Source: Streptomyces tuirus (GTDB lineage Bacteria; Actinomycetota; Actinomycetes; Streptomycetales; Streptomycetaceae). Taken from it: a stretch of DNA of 64,000 nt. Both the position numbers and the translations under genes were made by a program. The DNA is taken from NCBI RefSeq assembly GCF_014701095.1, contig NZ_AP023439.1, positions 4,700,001-4,764,000 on the forward strand, given 5' to 3'. The notes beneath the pieces are model-generated. The model saw only the letters and a list, made by a program, of their open reading frames with translations, was not told the origin of the DNA and did not search any database. Each line of letters opens with the position of its first letter. Position 1 is the first letter of the stretch. Of the stretch, positions 48,833 to 56,891 are shown one piece after another.

Positions 48833-49219
48833 ATGAGTTACGGCCGCCCGCCCGGTCTACCGGTCGTGGACGCCATGACACCGCCCGTGCTCGTACTGCC
48901 CGGCCCCGTCACCCGGGACGAGGTGAGAGGGCTCAGCGACGAGGTGCGGGCACTGCTGCACGGCAGCGGTGCCCGGGTCGTGGTGTGCGACGTCGGGGGT
49001 CTGGGGCCCCCGGGCCTGGCCGCCGTCGACCTCCTGGCGAGGCTCCAGCTGGCCGCCCGCCGGGCCGGGGGACGGATACGGCTGCGCGACCCCGACCCGG
49101 CCCTACGCGCCCTGCTCGACCTGGTCGGTCTCCGCTTCGAGGTGGAGGGGGAGGCCGAAGAGCGGGAACCACCGCTGTGTGTCGAGGAAGCAGTGGAACC
49201 CGGTGATGCGGCCGTCTGA
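48833..49219 (+). CDS. STAS-domain-like protein overlapping an antisense sigma gene
   Basis: A 128-residue protein resembling anti-sigma-factor antagonists: a first strand (PPVLVLPGPVTRDEVRGLSD), the central VVVCDVGGLGPPGLAAVDLLARLQ, where the phosphorylated Ser/Thr of classical STAS proteins is Pro or Gly, and GRIRLRDPDPALRALLDLVG. It may be regulatory but not switched by the usual kinase. ATG 48833 or ATG 48874 could be the start. The last 117 bases overlap the 3' end of the oppositely oriented ECF sigma gene, and the C-terminal residues there are probably dictated by that overlap. Confidence 0.6.
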   Translation: MSYGRPPGLPVVDAMTPPVLVLPGPVTRDEVRGLSDEVRALLHGSGARVVVCDVGGLGPPGLAAVDLLARLQLAARRAGGRIRLRDPDPALRALLDLVGLRFEVEGEAEEREPPLCVEEAVEPGDAAV

Positions 49220-50125
49220 GATCTCCAGCACCTGGACCGCCCACGGTGTGAAGCCGCCCTTGTCCGGGTCCGGCTTGTACTGGGCGAACCCCGGCAGGCC
49301 GTTGACCTGGACGGGCACCAGCTTCGAGCCCGCGCAGGGCGCGCCGAGGGTGGTCATGAAGCCGGTGATGTCCCGCGTGCCGGTCAGCCAGAGGTCGAAC
49401 GGCGGCATCGTCATGACCGCGTCCTCGTGCAGCAGGGCCGTCAGGGCCGTCATGTCGTAGCCCTCGAAGGCCGCCACGTAGCGGTCCAGCAGCTTCTGCT
49501 GGTCCTCGTCCAGCGGGTCGGAGACGGCCGCTTCGGCGCCCGGCTCCTGCCGCTCGGCCAGGGTGGCGCGGGCCCGCTGGAGGGCGCTGTTCACCGACGC
49601 CACCGAGGTGTCCAGCAGCTCGGCGACCTCGCTGGCCTTCCAGGCCAGGACCTCGCGCAGGATCAGCACCGCCCGCTGCTTGGCCGGGAGCTGCTGGAGG
49701 GCGGCCATGAAGGCCAGCCGCACGGACTCCTTGGCGACCGCCGCCTCCGCCGGGTCGTGGGTCGTGGGCAGCACACGGGCGTCCGGCATGGGCTCCAGCC
49801 AGGTGTTGTCCGGTCGGGGGGAGAGGGCTGCCTGGGCGAGCGGGGTGGACTCGGTCAGGTCCATGGGACGGGCGCGCTTGTTGCCCGCGGTCAGCATGTC
49901 CAGGCACACGTTGGTCGCGATCCGGTAGAGCCAGGAGCGCAGGCTGGAGCGGCCCTCGAACTTGTCGTAGCTGCGCCAGGCACGGACCATCGTGTCCTGC
50001 ACCGCGTCCTCCGCCTCGAAGGAGGAGCCGAGCATCCGGTAGCAGTACCCCGTCAGCTCGGTTCGGTATGCCTCCAGCCTGGTGTCCAGGTCCGTCGGTG
50101 TCGCCATGCCGTTCGCCATCTCCAC
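49103..50125 (-). CDS. ECF sigma factor with C-terminal SnoaL-like domain (SigG/SigX5 type)
   Basis: A 340-residue sigma factor. Region 2 is YRMLGSSFEAEDAVQDTMVRAW and LRSWLYRIATNVCLDML; region 4 is QLPAKQRAVLILREVLAWKASE, then LLDTSVASVNSALQRARATL. The remaining 120 residues form a SnoaL/NTF2-like domain (LDRYVAAFEGYDMTALTALL to VQVLEISDGRITGFHCFLD), which in such ECFs modulates activity in place of an anti-sigma factor. It matches the TIGR02960-type family. ATG 50119, six bases inside GTG 50125, is an equally good start after AGGGG. Confidence 0.88.
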   Translation of the reverse strand: MEMANGMATPTDLDTRLEAYRTELTGYCYRMLGSSFEAEDAVQDTMVRAWRSYDKFEGRSSLRSWLYRIATNVCLDMLTAGNKRARPMDLTESTPLAQAALSPRPDNTWLEPMPDARVLPTTHDPAEAAVAKESVRLAFMAALQQLPAKQRAVLILREVLAWKASEVAELLDTSVASVNSALQRARATLAERQEPGAEAAVSDPLDEDQQKLLDRYVAAFEGYDMTALTALLHEDAVMTMPPFDLWLTGTRDITGFMTTLGAPCAGSKLVPVQVNGLPGFAQYKPDPDKGGFTPWAVQVLEISDGRITGFHCFLDTQRWFPLFGLPLHLEAETDQVEQGA

Positions 50126-50252
50126 CCACCCCTGTGGAAGTTCTGTTCACGCGCCATTGCGCTCAGCACTTCGGAAGCTACCGCAGCCCACTGACAACGG
50201 CCCCCCGAGCGAACAAAAGCGCAGGTAGAAGGGCATGATCCAGAACGGGGAA

Positions 50253-50328
50253 TCCCCCTGCCGGGGCCGGTGGCCGGTGGGTGCGGACGGTATCCGCACC
50301 CACAGACCACCGACCCCGGACAGGGGGA
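50253..50328. terminator. Long imperfect hairpin downstream of the MFS gene
   Basis: TCCCCCTG/CAGGGGGA, CCGGGG/CCCCGG, CGGTGG/CCACCG and GTGGGTGCGGA/TCCGCACCCAC pair in register, giving about 31 paired bases per arm with small internal loops and a five-base tip at 50288-50292. It lies just beyond the MFS stop (minus strand). It is much longer than a normal terminator. Confidence 0.7.
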
Positions 50329-50341
50329 GTGGCGCCGAGTC

Positions 50342-51616
50342 TCAGGCGGCCGTGGCCAGGTGCCGGCGCTGCAGCCGGGCCGCCCGGGTCCCGAAGACGG
50401 TGATCGTCACGACCCCCAGGACCGCGAGGAGTCCGACCCCGACCGTCCCGGCCCAGCCGCCCGCGTGGAACGCGATCGCGCCGACCGTGCTGCCCGCGCT
50501 GGAGCCGATGTAGTACGCCGACTGGTACAGCGCCGAGGCCTGGGCCCTGCCGTGCGTGGCCGTCTTGCTGACCGCCGAGGAGGCGACCGCGTGGCCCGCG
50601 AAGAAGCCCGCCGTGATGAGCACCAGACCCAGCAGCACCAGCGGGAGGGAGCCGGCCAGGGACAGCAGCAGGCCCGCCGCCGTCGTACCGCCGCCCGTGT
50701 ACAGCGCGCCCCGGCGGCCCAGCCGGCCGACCAGCCGGCCCGCCGTGGACGCCGACACCGTACCGACCAGGTACACCAGGAAGATCGAGCCGATGACGCC
50801 CTGCGGCAGCGAGAACGGGGCCTCGGTCAGGCGGTAGCCGATCACCGTGTACACCCCGCCGAACACCGTCATGAACAGCGCGCCGATCGCGTACAGCCGG
50901 CACAGCAGCGGGTTGGACAGGTGGTCGCGGACCGTCCGGGCCAGCACCCGCGGCCGCAGCGAACCGGCCCTGAAGTGCTTCGGGGCGGGAAGCAACAGCC
51001 GGAAGGCCACCGCACACGCCACCGCGATCACCCCGATGACGCCGACGGCCACGCGCCAGCCCCACTCCTGGGCGACCCAGCCGGTGATGATCCGGCCGCT
51101 CATCCCGCCCACGCTGTTGCCCGCGACGAACAGGCCGATCGCGGTGACCAGCGCCTTGGGACTGACCTCCTCCGCGAGGTACGCGGTCGCCGACGCGGGC
51201 AGCCCCGCCAGGGCGGCGCCCTGAAGAGCCCGCAGGGCGATCAGCACACCGAGGGACGGGGCGAGGGGCGCCAGCAGCCCGAGCGTGACGGCCACGGCCA
51301 GTGACGCGGTCATGACCGCCCGGCGTCCGAAGCGCTCCGACAGGGCGCTCATCGGCAGCACGAACAGCGCCAGCCCGCCCGTCGCGGCGGCCACCGTCCA
51401 GCTCGCGTCGCTCGCCGCCACCCCGAACTCGCCGGAGATCAGCGGGAGCAGGGCCTGGGTGGAGTACAGCAGCGCGAAGGTCGCGACGCCCGCGAGGAAG
51501 AGGGCGAAGCTCATCCGGCGATAGCCGGGTCCGCCCGGGGAGACGCGGGAGTCGGCAGCGGGGACAGGGACATCGGCGCCCACGACGGTGGACGCCCCGG
51601 TACTGGCGGGAGACAT
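50342..51616 (-). CDS. Major facilitator superfamily transporter (drug efflux type)
   Basis: A 424-residue 12-helix transporter. Motif A-like sequence LSERFGRRAVMTASL follows helix 2, RALQGAALAGLPASATAYLAEEV lies in helix 4, and the second-half repeat is AGRLVGRLGRRGALYTGG. It resembles YnfM/arabinose-type exporters of the DHA1 group. ATG 51616 begins MSPASTGAS. It is divergent from a LysR gene, the common arrangement of a regulator controlling its neighbour's efflux pump. Confidence 0.87.
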   Translation of the reverse strand: MSPASTGASTVVGADVPVPAADSRVSPGGPGYRRMSFALFLAGVATFALLYSTQALLPLISGEFGVAASDASWTVAAATGGLALFVLPMSALSERFGRRAVMTASLAVAVTLGLLAPLAPSLGVLIALRALQGAALAGLPASATAYLAEEVSPKALVTAIGLFVAGNSVGGMSGRIITGWVAQEWGWRVAVGVIGVIAVACAVAFRLLLPAPKHFRAGSLRPRVLARTVRDHLSNPLLCRLYAIGALFMTVFGGVYTVIGYRLTEAPFSLPQGVIGSIFLVYLVGTVSASTAGRLVGRLGRRGALYTGGGTTAAGLLLSLAGSLPLVLLGLVLITAGFFAGHAVASSAVSKTATHGRAQASALYQSAYYIGSSAGSTVGAIAFHAGGWAGTVGVGLLAVLGVVTITVFGTRAARLQRRHLATAA

Positions 51617-51656
51617 GCCTCGAACGTACGAACAGCGCACTCATCCGTCCAATGCA

Positions 51657-51678
51657 TGGAACAGCCATAATCGTTCCC
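51657..51678. promoter_or_regulatory. Inverted repeat in the MFS/LysR divergent promoter
   Basis: TGGAAC (51657-51662) and GTTCCC (51673-51678) form an interrupted dyad in the 62-base gap between the two divergent starts. Position and spacing fit a LysR-type recognition site, but it lacks the standard T-N11-A form. Confidence 0.35.
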
Positions 51679-52641
51679 ATGGTGCATCAACCGAGTTCAC
51701 GGGCCCGCCTGTCACCAAGCAGTGACACAGAAGACATGGCGGAGATGTCGAAGGTGCTGGCGCCGCGCCTCGCGTACTTCGCGGGCGTCGCCCGCACCGA
51801 GCACGTCACCCGGGCCGCCCAGGAGATGAACGTCCCCCAGTCGACCCTGTCCCGTTCCATGGCCCGCCTGGAGCAGGACCTGGGCGTCGATCTGTTCGCC
51901 CGGCACGGCCGCACGGTCTCCCTCACCCCGGCAGGACGCACCTTCCTCGCCTCCGTGGAGCGCGCCCTGGCCGAGATCGAGCGCGCCGCCGAGGAGGTGC
52001 GCGCCGACACCGACCCGACCACCGGCAAGGTCGCCTTCGGCTTCCTGCACACCATGGGCGCCGAGACCGTCCCGGGCCTGCTGCACGCCTTCCGCGCCGA
52101 CCACCCGCGCGTCCGCTTCAGCCTCGTCCAGAACTACGGCGAGGCCATGCTGGAAGGCCTTCGCGCGGGCGAACTCGACCTGTGCCTGACGTCGCCGGTG
52201 CCGGACGCCCCCGACCTCGTCGCCCGCCGCCTGGACGAGCAGAAGCTGCGCCTGGTCGTCCCCGCCGACCACTCCCTGGCCGGCCGCCGCCGCATCCGCC
52301 TCGCCGAGGCGGCCGACGAAACCTTCGTCACCCTGGAGCCCGGCTACGGCCTGCGCCGCATCACCGACGACCTGTGCAAGGAGGCCGGCTTCAAGCCCCG
52401 CATCGCCTTCGAGGGAGAGGAGGCGGAAACGCTGAGGGGTCTGGTGGCCGCGGGCCTCGGCGTGGCCCTCCTGCCCCCACCGGCCGTCCCCCGCCCGGGC
52501 GTTGTGGAACTGACGGTCACGGCACCGAGAGCCGTCCGCGAGATCGGCGTGGCCTGGCTGGAAGGCCACCCGGACACACCCCCGGTAGCAGCCTTCAAGA
52601 GGTTCCTGCTCTCAAGAAGAGGCAGTCTCTTGCCCACCTGA
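51679..52641 (+). CDS. LysR-family transcriptional regulator
   Basis: A 320-residue regulator. The winged helix-turn-helix is LAYFAGVARTEHVTRAAQEM, then NVPQSTLSRSMARLEQDLGVDLFARHGRTVSLTPAG. The periplasmic-binding-like effector domain starts at GKVAFGFLHTMGAETVPGLL. About 30 polar residues precede the HTH if ATG 51679 is the start. It is divergent from the MFS transporter at 51616 and probably controls it. An interspersed repeat begins three bases after the stop. Confidence 0.9.
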   Translation: MVHQPSSRARLSPSSDTEDMAEMSKVLAPRLAYFAGVARTEHVTRAAQEMNVPQSTLSRSMARLEQDLGVDLFARHGRTVSLTPAGRTFLASVERALAEIERAAEEVRADTDPTTGKVAFGFLHTMGAETVPGLLHAFRADHPRVRFSLVQNYGEAMLEGLRAGELDLCLTSPVPDAPDLVARRLDEQKLRLVVPADHSLAGRRRIRLAEAADETFVTLEPGYGLRRITDDLCKEAGFKPRIAFEGEEAETLRGLVAAGLGVALLPPPAVPRPGVVELTVTAPRAVREIGVAWLEGHPDTPPVAAFKRFLLSRRGSLLPT

Positions 52642-52643
52642 AA

Positions 52644-52664
52644 GGGGCGCGGGGAACGGCGCGA
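52644..52664 (+). repeat. Interspersed GC-rich repeat, single copy after the LysR gene
   Basis: GGGGCGCGGGGAACGGCGCG followed by A, the same core as the array at 38174 (with the AACGGCG variant of its fourth copy). It lies immediately 3' of the LysR stop codon. Confidence 0.8.
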
Positions 52665-52715
52665 GCAACCCACCACGAACCCGCACCCCGAAAACTACGG
52701 GCACCTCACATGGCG

Positions 52716-53474
52716 CTACCGCCTCGAAGGACTGAACCCCGCGGCGAGCGGCATCCGCAACCCCAACGGCGGCGGCGCCGCGAACGCGTCCCGCACAGGC
52801 CGCGACACCGCCCGCCCGAACAACGCACCCATCACGAAGTCCTCGGAAAGAGCCAGCACTTCGTCCCGGTACTGATGCAACCCGTGCCCGTCCGCGTGCA
52901 CTTCGAACCGGCACACGTCCCGGTTCGCCTTCTTCGCCCGCGCCGCCAGCCGGAACGACAGCTCCGGATCCGTCCGCCCGTCGTTCGTGCCGTGCACGAT
53001 CAGCACCTGGCGCCCGACCAGCTGTTTCACCGGTTCGGGTGGCGCCGCGACGTCCTCCTCCGGCAGCCAAGGGGCGAGCGCCAGGACGGAGTTGACGGCC
53101 TCGTGGCCACCCGCCCGCAAGCCCGCCCGGCCGCCCATCCCGACCCCGACGAGGCAGACCGGGACGTCGCCGTAGCGCCGTACGATCTCGTCGGCCGCCC
53201 AGGTCGCGTCCTGCGCGAGACTGGCCTCGCTGCCGTTCCATCCCCGGCAGCGGTAGTGCACGACGTGCGCGGCGAGACCCTCGTCCCGGCCCGCGCGGGC
53301 CAGCCTGCGCCCGACGCCGCGCATGGAGGCGGTCGCCAGCAGGGGCGAGGGCCTGCGGCCGGATACCTCGTCGCCGCCGGGGAGCAGCAGCACCGCGCCG
53401 CTCACCGCCGTCGGCTCCGGACCGAGTGCCCGGCCCAGCCGGGGCCTGCGAACCGGCGTCGCTTGGTGTGCCAT
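52716..53474 (-). CDS. Alpha/beta-hydrolase-fold protein lacking the nucleophile serine
   Basis: A 252-residue alpha/beta-hydrolase-fold protein. The region AVLLLPGG, the nucleophile elbow VCLVGVGMGGRAGL, the acid segment LIVHGTNDGRTDPELS and the base HADGHGLHQY are all recognisable. The elbow normally reads GxSxG, but here it is G-V-G-M-G, so the nucleophile position (residue 112) is Gly. Asp and His are kept. The protein therefore probably does not work as a serine hydrolase and may bind a ligand or a partner. It is divergent from adenosine deaminase. Confidence 0.75.
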   Translation of the reverse strand: MAHQATPVRRPRLGRALGPEPTAVSGAVLLLPGGDEVSGRRPSPLLATASMRGVGRRLARAGRDEGLAAHVVHYRCRGWNGSEASLAQDATWAADEIVRRYGDVPVCLVGVGMGGRAGLRAGGHEAVNSVLALAPWLPEEDVAAPPEPVKQLVGRQVLIVHGTNDGRTDPELSFRLAARAKKANRDVCRFEVHADGHGLHQYRDEVLALSEDFVMGALFGRAVSRPVRDAFAAPPPLGLRMPLAAGFSPSRR

Positions 53475-53569
53475 GACAGAACAGTGTCAGAAGCGCGGGT
53501 GTACACGACCCGTCCTCGGGATCACCGTTACGTATCGACGAAAACGCGAGGCATCCGGGAACGCGCCAT

Positions 53570-53581
53570 CTACGCGCGTAG
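53570..53581. promoter_or_regulatory. CTACGCGCGTAG palindrome upstream of adenosine deaminase
   Basis: A perfect 12-base palindrome ending 16 bases before ATG 53598, overlapping the start of the ribosome-binding region (AGGAG at 53580-53584). It is identical to the site before the nucleoside ABC operon 12 kb away. Confidence 0.65.
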
Positions 53582-53597
53582 GAGTTAGAGTGCGGAA

Positions 53598-54755
53598 ATG
53601 ACGAGCCAGACCATCGCGAACACCCCGACACCGGACCAGATCCGCCGGGCGCCCAAGGTTCTGCTGCACGACCACCTCGACGGCGGTCTGCGCCCCGGCA
53701 CGATCGTCGAACTCGCCCGCGAGAACGGCTACACCCACCTCCCCGAGACCGACCCCGAGAAGCTCGGCGTCTGGTTCCGCGAGGCCGCCGACTCCGGTTC
53801 CCTGGAACGGTACTTGGAGACGTTCTCCCACACCGTCGGCGTCATGCAGACCCGTGACGCCCTGGTCCGGGTCGCCGCCGAGTGCGCCGAGGACCTGGCC
53901 GCGGACGGCGTCGTCTACGCCGAGGTGCGCTACGCACCCGAACAGCACCTGGAGGGCGGCCTCGGCCTCGAAGAGGTCGTCGAGGCCGTCAACGAGGGCT
54001 TCCGGGAAGGGGAGCGGCGCGCGCGGGAGAACGGGCAGCGCATCCGCGTCGGCGCGCTGCTCACCGCCATGCGGCACGCGGCCCGCGCCCTGGAGATCGC
54101 CGAACTCGCCAACCGTTACCGGGATCTGGGCGTCGTCGGCTTCGACATCGCGGGCGCCGAGGCCGGCTACCCGCCCACCCGGCACCTCGACGCCTTCGAG
54201 TACCTCAAGCGCGAGAACAACCACTTCACCATCCACGCCGGCGAGGCCTTCGGGCTGCCCTCCATCTGGCAGGCCCTCCAGTGGTGCGGCGCCGACCGGC
54301 TCGGGCACGGTGTGCGGATCATCGACGACATCCAGGTCCACGAGGACGGCCGGGTCGAACTCGGGCGGCTCGCGTCCTACGTACGGGACAAGCGCATCCC
54401 GCTGGAGCTGTGCCCGAGCTCCAACCTCCAGACCGGAGCGGCCGCCTCGTACGCCGAGCACCCGATCGGGCTGCTGCGCCGTCTGCATTTCCGCGCCACG
54501 GTCAATACGGATAATCGTCTTATGTCGCACACCAGCATGAGCCGGGAATTCGAGCACCTCGTCGAGGCATTCGGATACACGCTCGACGACATGCAGTGGT
54601 TCTCTGTCAATGCGATGAAATCAGCGTTCATTCCTTTCGATGAACGACTGGCCATGATCAATGACGTCGTCAAGCCCGGATATGCCGAGCTGAAATCCGA
54701 ATGGCTGTTCCGTCAGACCGCCTCCACCAGCGGTTCTGTCGACTCGGAGGGCTGA
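53598..54755 (+). CDS. add: Adenosine deaminase
   Basis: A 385-residue zinc deaminase converting adenosine and deoxyadenosine to inosines. The zinc ligands are in LLHDHLDGG (His24, His26) and FTIHAGEAFGLPS, the catalytic Glu/His region is DRLGHGVRIIDD, and the final Asp is in RATVNTDNRLMSHT. The last 90 codons use more A/T-ending codons than the rest. It shares its upstream palindrome with the nucleoside transporter operon, fitting a role in salvage of imported purine nucleosides. Confidence 0.96.
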   Translation: MTSQTIANTPTPDQIRRAPKVLLHDHLDGGLRPGTIVELARENGYTHLPETDPEKLGVWFREAADSGSLERYLETFSHTVGVMQTRDALVRVAAECAEDLAADGVVYAEVRYAPEQHLEGGLGLEEVVEAVNEGFREGERRARENGQRIRVGALLTAMRHAARALEIAELANRYRDLGVVGFDIAGAEAGYPPTRHLDAFEYLKRENNHFTIHAGEAFGLPSIWQALQWCGADRLGHGVRIIDDIQVHEDGRVELGRLASYVRDKRIPLELCPSSNLQTGAAASYAEHPIGLLRRLHFRATVNTDNRLMSHTSMSREFEHLVEAFGYTLDDMQWFSVNAMKSAFIPFDERLAMINDVVKPGYAELKSEWLFRQTASTSGSVDSEG

Positions 54756-54893
54756 ATAGGAGATATTCGGCGCACAGTGGCTGCGAGCGGTGTTCACAAT
54801 CCGTCCGCATTTCGATGTTTGCGGCGGGTGGCACGGGGTGTTTACGGTCGTTGCACCGCTCACCCACCCAGTCATCTTACGAGGACGCATTCC

Positions 54894-55247
54894 ATGAAGC
54901 AGTCTGCTGCCAAGTCCCTCGGTGTCGCCGCTCTCGGTGCCGCCTTCGCCGCCGCCGGCGCCGGCGCCGCCAACGCCGCCCCGGCCCTCCCGGACACCGC
55001 CCAGACGCTGGAGACCGTCACCGCGGCGCTCCCGGCGGAGCAGCTCTCCCAGACGCTCCCGGGCTCGGGCGAGGCGCTGGGCCAGGGACAGACGGCGGCC
55101 GGCGCCGGTCTGGCCGCCGCCCAGCCGGTCGCCGAGCAGATCCTCGCCAACGGCCCCACGGGCCCGGCCGCCAAGCTGCTGGGCGGGCTCCCGGTCCAGG
55201 GCCTGCCCACGCACGGCCTGCCGGTGAACGGCGTGCCGGTCGGCTGA
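54894..55247 (+). CDS. Small secreted protein with Gly-Leu-Pro-rich C-terminus
   Basis: A 117-residue protein with a signal peptide (SLGVAALGAAFAAAGAGAANA, cleavage before APALP). The mature part is an Ala/Gln-rich segment and a C-terminal tail of near-repeats (GLPVQGLPTHGLPVNGVPVG). I know no function. GAGGA precedes ATG 54894. The layout (signal, Ala-rich middle, hydrophobic Gly/Pro end) resembles the other small secreted protein at 61219. Confidence 0.72.
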   Translation: MKQSAAKSLGVAALGAAFAAAGAGAANAAPALPDTAQTLETVTAALPAEQLSQTLPGSGEALGQGQTAAGAGLAAAQPVAEQILANGPTGPAAKLLGGLPVQGLPTHGLPVNGVPVG

Positions 55248-55271
55248 CCCCGCCGCCGAGGTGAACACATG

Positions 55272-55308
55272 CCGATGGGGCGCACCCGCACGGGGTGCGC
55301 CCCATCGG
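55272..55308. terminator. Strong bidirectional terminator
   Basis: CCGATGGGGCGCACCC (55272-55287) pairs perfectly with 55293-55308 around a five-base loop. It lies between the convergent secreted-protein and PspC genes and can serve both. Confidence 0.88.
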
Positions 55309-55325
55309 CGATTCCGCAGAACGCG

Positions 55326-55538
55326 TCACCAGGCCGTCTGGGTCTTGCCGTCGACCTTGTCCTCCGAGGGGAGCACGATCCACAGTGCGATGTACAGCAG
55401 GAACTGCGGGCCGGGCAGCAGGCACGAGATCAGGAAGATCACCCGCATCGTCGTCGCGGAGGTGCCGAAGCGCCGTGCCAGCGCGGCGCACACTCCGCCG
55501 ATCATGCGGCCGTGGGTGGGGCGGGCGAGGCGGGACAT
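55326..55538 (-). CDS. PspC-domain membrane protein
   Basis: A 70-residue protein consisting of one PspC domain: MIGGVCAALARRFGTSATTMRVIFL followed by the hydrophobic LLPGPQFLLYIALWIVLPSED. PspC proteins respond to envelope stress in enteric bacteria; single-domain actinobacterial members are not well characterised. ATG 55538 is fixed by AAGGAG seven bases upstream. Confidence 0.82.
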   Translation of the reverse strand: MSRLARPTHGRMIGGVCAALARRFGTSATTMRVIFLISCLLPGPQFLLYIALWIVLPSEDKVDGKTQTAW

Positions 55539-55600
55539 GTGCGACTCCTTCGTGAGCGTGTGTGAGGCCTCCCGTCCGAGTACCCCATCTGCACTCCACG

Positions 55601-56185
55601 CTACGGAGACGAAGGGGGCAAAGCGTCGCTCCACGGGGCGATCCCGACCCTGGGAATCGTCGGGGTCCGACCCTGAGCCGGCTCCTGAGGGGCCAGGGGC
55701 GTGCGGAGCGGGCGGGCGGTGATACGACGGCGCAGCCAGGAGCGGCCCGCCGGCACCAGCGCGAGATGCGCGAGGGCCACGCCCAGGGTGTTCAGGAACA
55801 GTGAGTCGACGTCGGCGACCTGACCGGGCACGCCCGTCTGCAACAGCTCGATGCCCCAGGAGAGCAGGGCGCCGGCCGCGACGGTGCGCAGCAGGGACGC
55901 CAGCGGCGAGACGACCAGCCTGCCGCCGGCCAACGGCAGCAGCACACCCAGCGGGGCGAGCAGGGCCAGCCCCTCACCGATCCGCCGGGCCGCCTCCGGC
56001 CAGCCCAGGGCGACATCGGCCCGGATACCGGCGAACGGCCGCAGATTGGCGGGCATCACCCAGGGCACGTCCAGCGGCCGCAGCGTGAACCAGGCGACGA
56101 ACGCGAGGTGGGCGACGAGGAGGACACCCCCTGTCACACGGATGCGGAACGCGGCGCTGCCGCCGATGGAGCCTTGACGCTGCAC
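55601..56185 (-). CDS. VanZ-family membrane protein
   Basis: A 194-residue protein with four to five helices and the VanZ-like motifs LRPFAGIRADVALGW, LLAPLGVLLPLAGG and SWGIELLQTGVPGQVADVDSLFLNTLGV. VanZ gives low teicoplanin resistance in enterococci; most homologues, including this one, have unknown roles in the envelope. GTG 56185 with GGGGG upstream gives a start just before the first helix; an in-frame ATG at 56251 adds 22 polar residues. Confidence 0.8.
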   Translation of the reverse strand: MQRQGSIGGSAAFRIRVTGGVLLVAHLAFVAWFTLRPLDVPWVMPANLRPFAGIRADVALGWPEAARRIGEGLALLAPLGVLLPLAGGRLVVSPLASLLRTVAAGALLSWGIELLQTGVPGQVADVDSLFLNTLGVALAHLALVPAGRSWLRRRITARPLRTPLAPQEPAQGRTPTIPRVGIAPWSDALPPSSP

Positions 56186-56270
56186 GACCCCCAAGACGCC
56201 GCCTCCGGCAGGATCGGTTCCGGGATGGGCCCCGGCAGACCTGTGAGGCATGCGCCACAGCCCGGGCGGA

Positions 56271-56891
56271 TCACTCCCCGGCCGCGTCCCTCGACGGCGG
56301 CTCCGTGCTGCCCGGCCGGGCCCGCACCTCGTCGGTGCACTCGTAGCGGCGCGGTGCCTCGGCGCCCGGACCGCCCAGGACCACCGAGCCGTCCCCCTCG
56401 GCCGCCGCCGAGTCGGAGAACGTACAGACGACCTGCGCCAGGGCGTACGAGGTGAGGCCGGCCGGTGCCGTGCTCAGTCGCAGCGTGTCGTCCGGGTCGC
56501 CGGGGCGCGGACCGCCGACGGTGATGCCGCCGCGCACGTCCGTGCTGTAGCCGGCTTCCTTCTCCGCGGCCGACGTCGGCGTGGCGAGCTGGTCCAGCAG
56601 GCCCTGTGCGACCAGGATGCGCCGCTCGGAGTCGGCCGCGCCGTCCGGGACCCGCACGGTCCGGTCGACGGTCACCAGCGACGACCCGCACAGCAGGAAC
56701 ACCTGCACCGGCAGCCCGCGGGCGGCCTGCGTGGAGATGTCCGGCTCGGCGAGCGAGCACTGCACCCGCGAGGGCGCCGGCCCGAAGTTCGTCGGCACCT
56801 CCGTGGCCCGGATCCCGCAGCCGGCCAGCAGCACGGCGAGCGCCGGAACGGCCAGCAGCCGGGACACGGCCGCGCGATGTGCGGTCCTCAT
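56271..56891 (-). CDS. Lipoprotein of the afsQ operon
   Basis: A 206-residue lipoprotein (lipobox LAVLLAGC, Cys25). The mature part has CSLAEPDISTQAARGLPVQV, then FLLCGSSLVTVDRTVRVPD and RRILVAQGLLDQLATPTSAAE, a GerMN-like alpha/beta pattern also seen in LpqB-type sensor-associated lipoproteins. Its start overlaps the afsQ2 stop (ATGA), so it is the third gene of afsQ1-afsQ2-lipoprotein. A role in sensing by AfsQ2 is a reasonable inference. Confidence 0.8.
   Translation of the reverse strand: MRTAHRAAVSRLLAVPALAVLLAGCGIRATEVPTNFGPAPSRVQCSLAEPDISTQAARGLPVQVFLLCGSSLVTVDRTVRVPDGAADSERRILVAQGLLDQLATPTSAAEKEAGYSTDVRGGITVGGPRPGDPDDTLRLSTAPAGLTSYALAQVVCTFSDSAAAEGDGSVVLGGPGAEAPRRYECTDEVRARPGSTEPPSRDAAGE

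Noticed and set aside
50253..50328. tRNA or other structured RNA gene
   Set aside because: The fold is one long hairpin, not a cloverleaf, and no tRNA landmark sequences were found.
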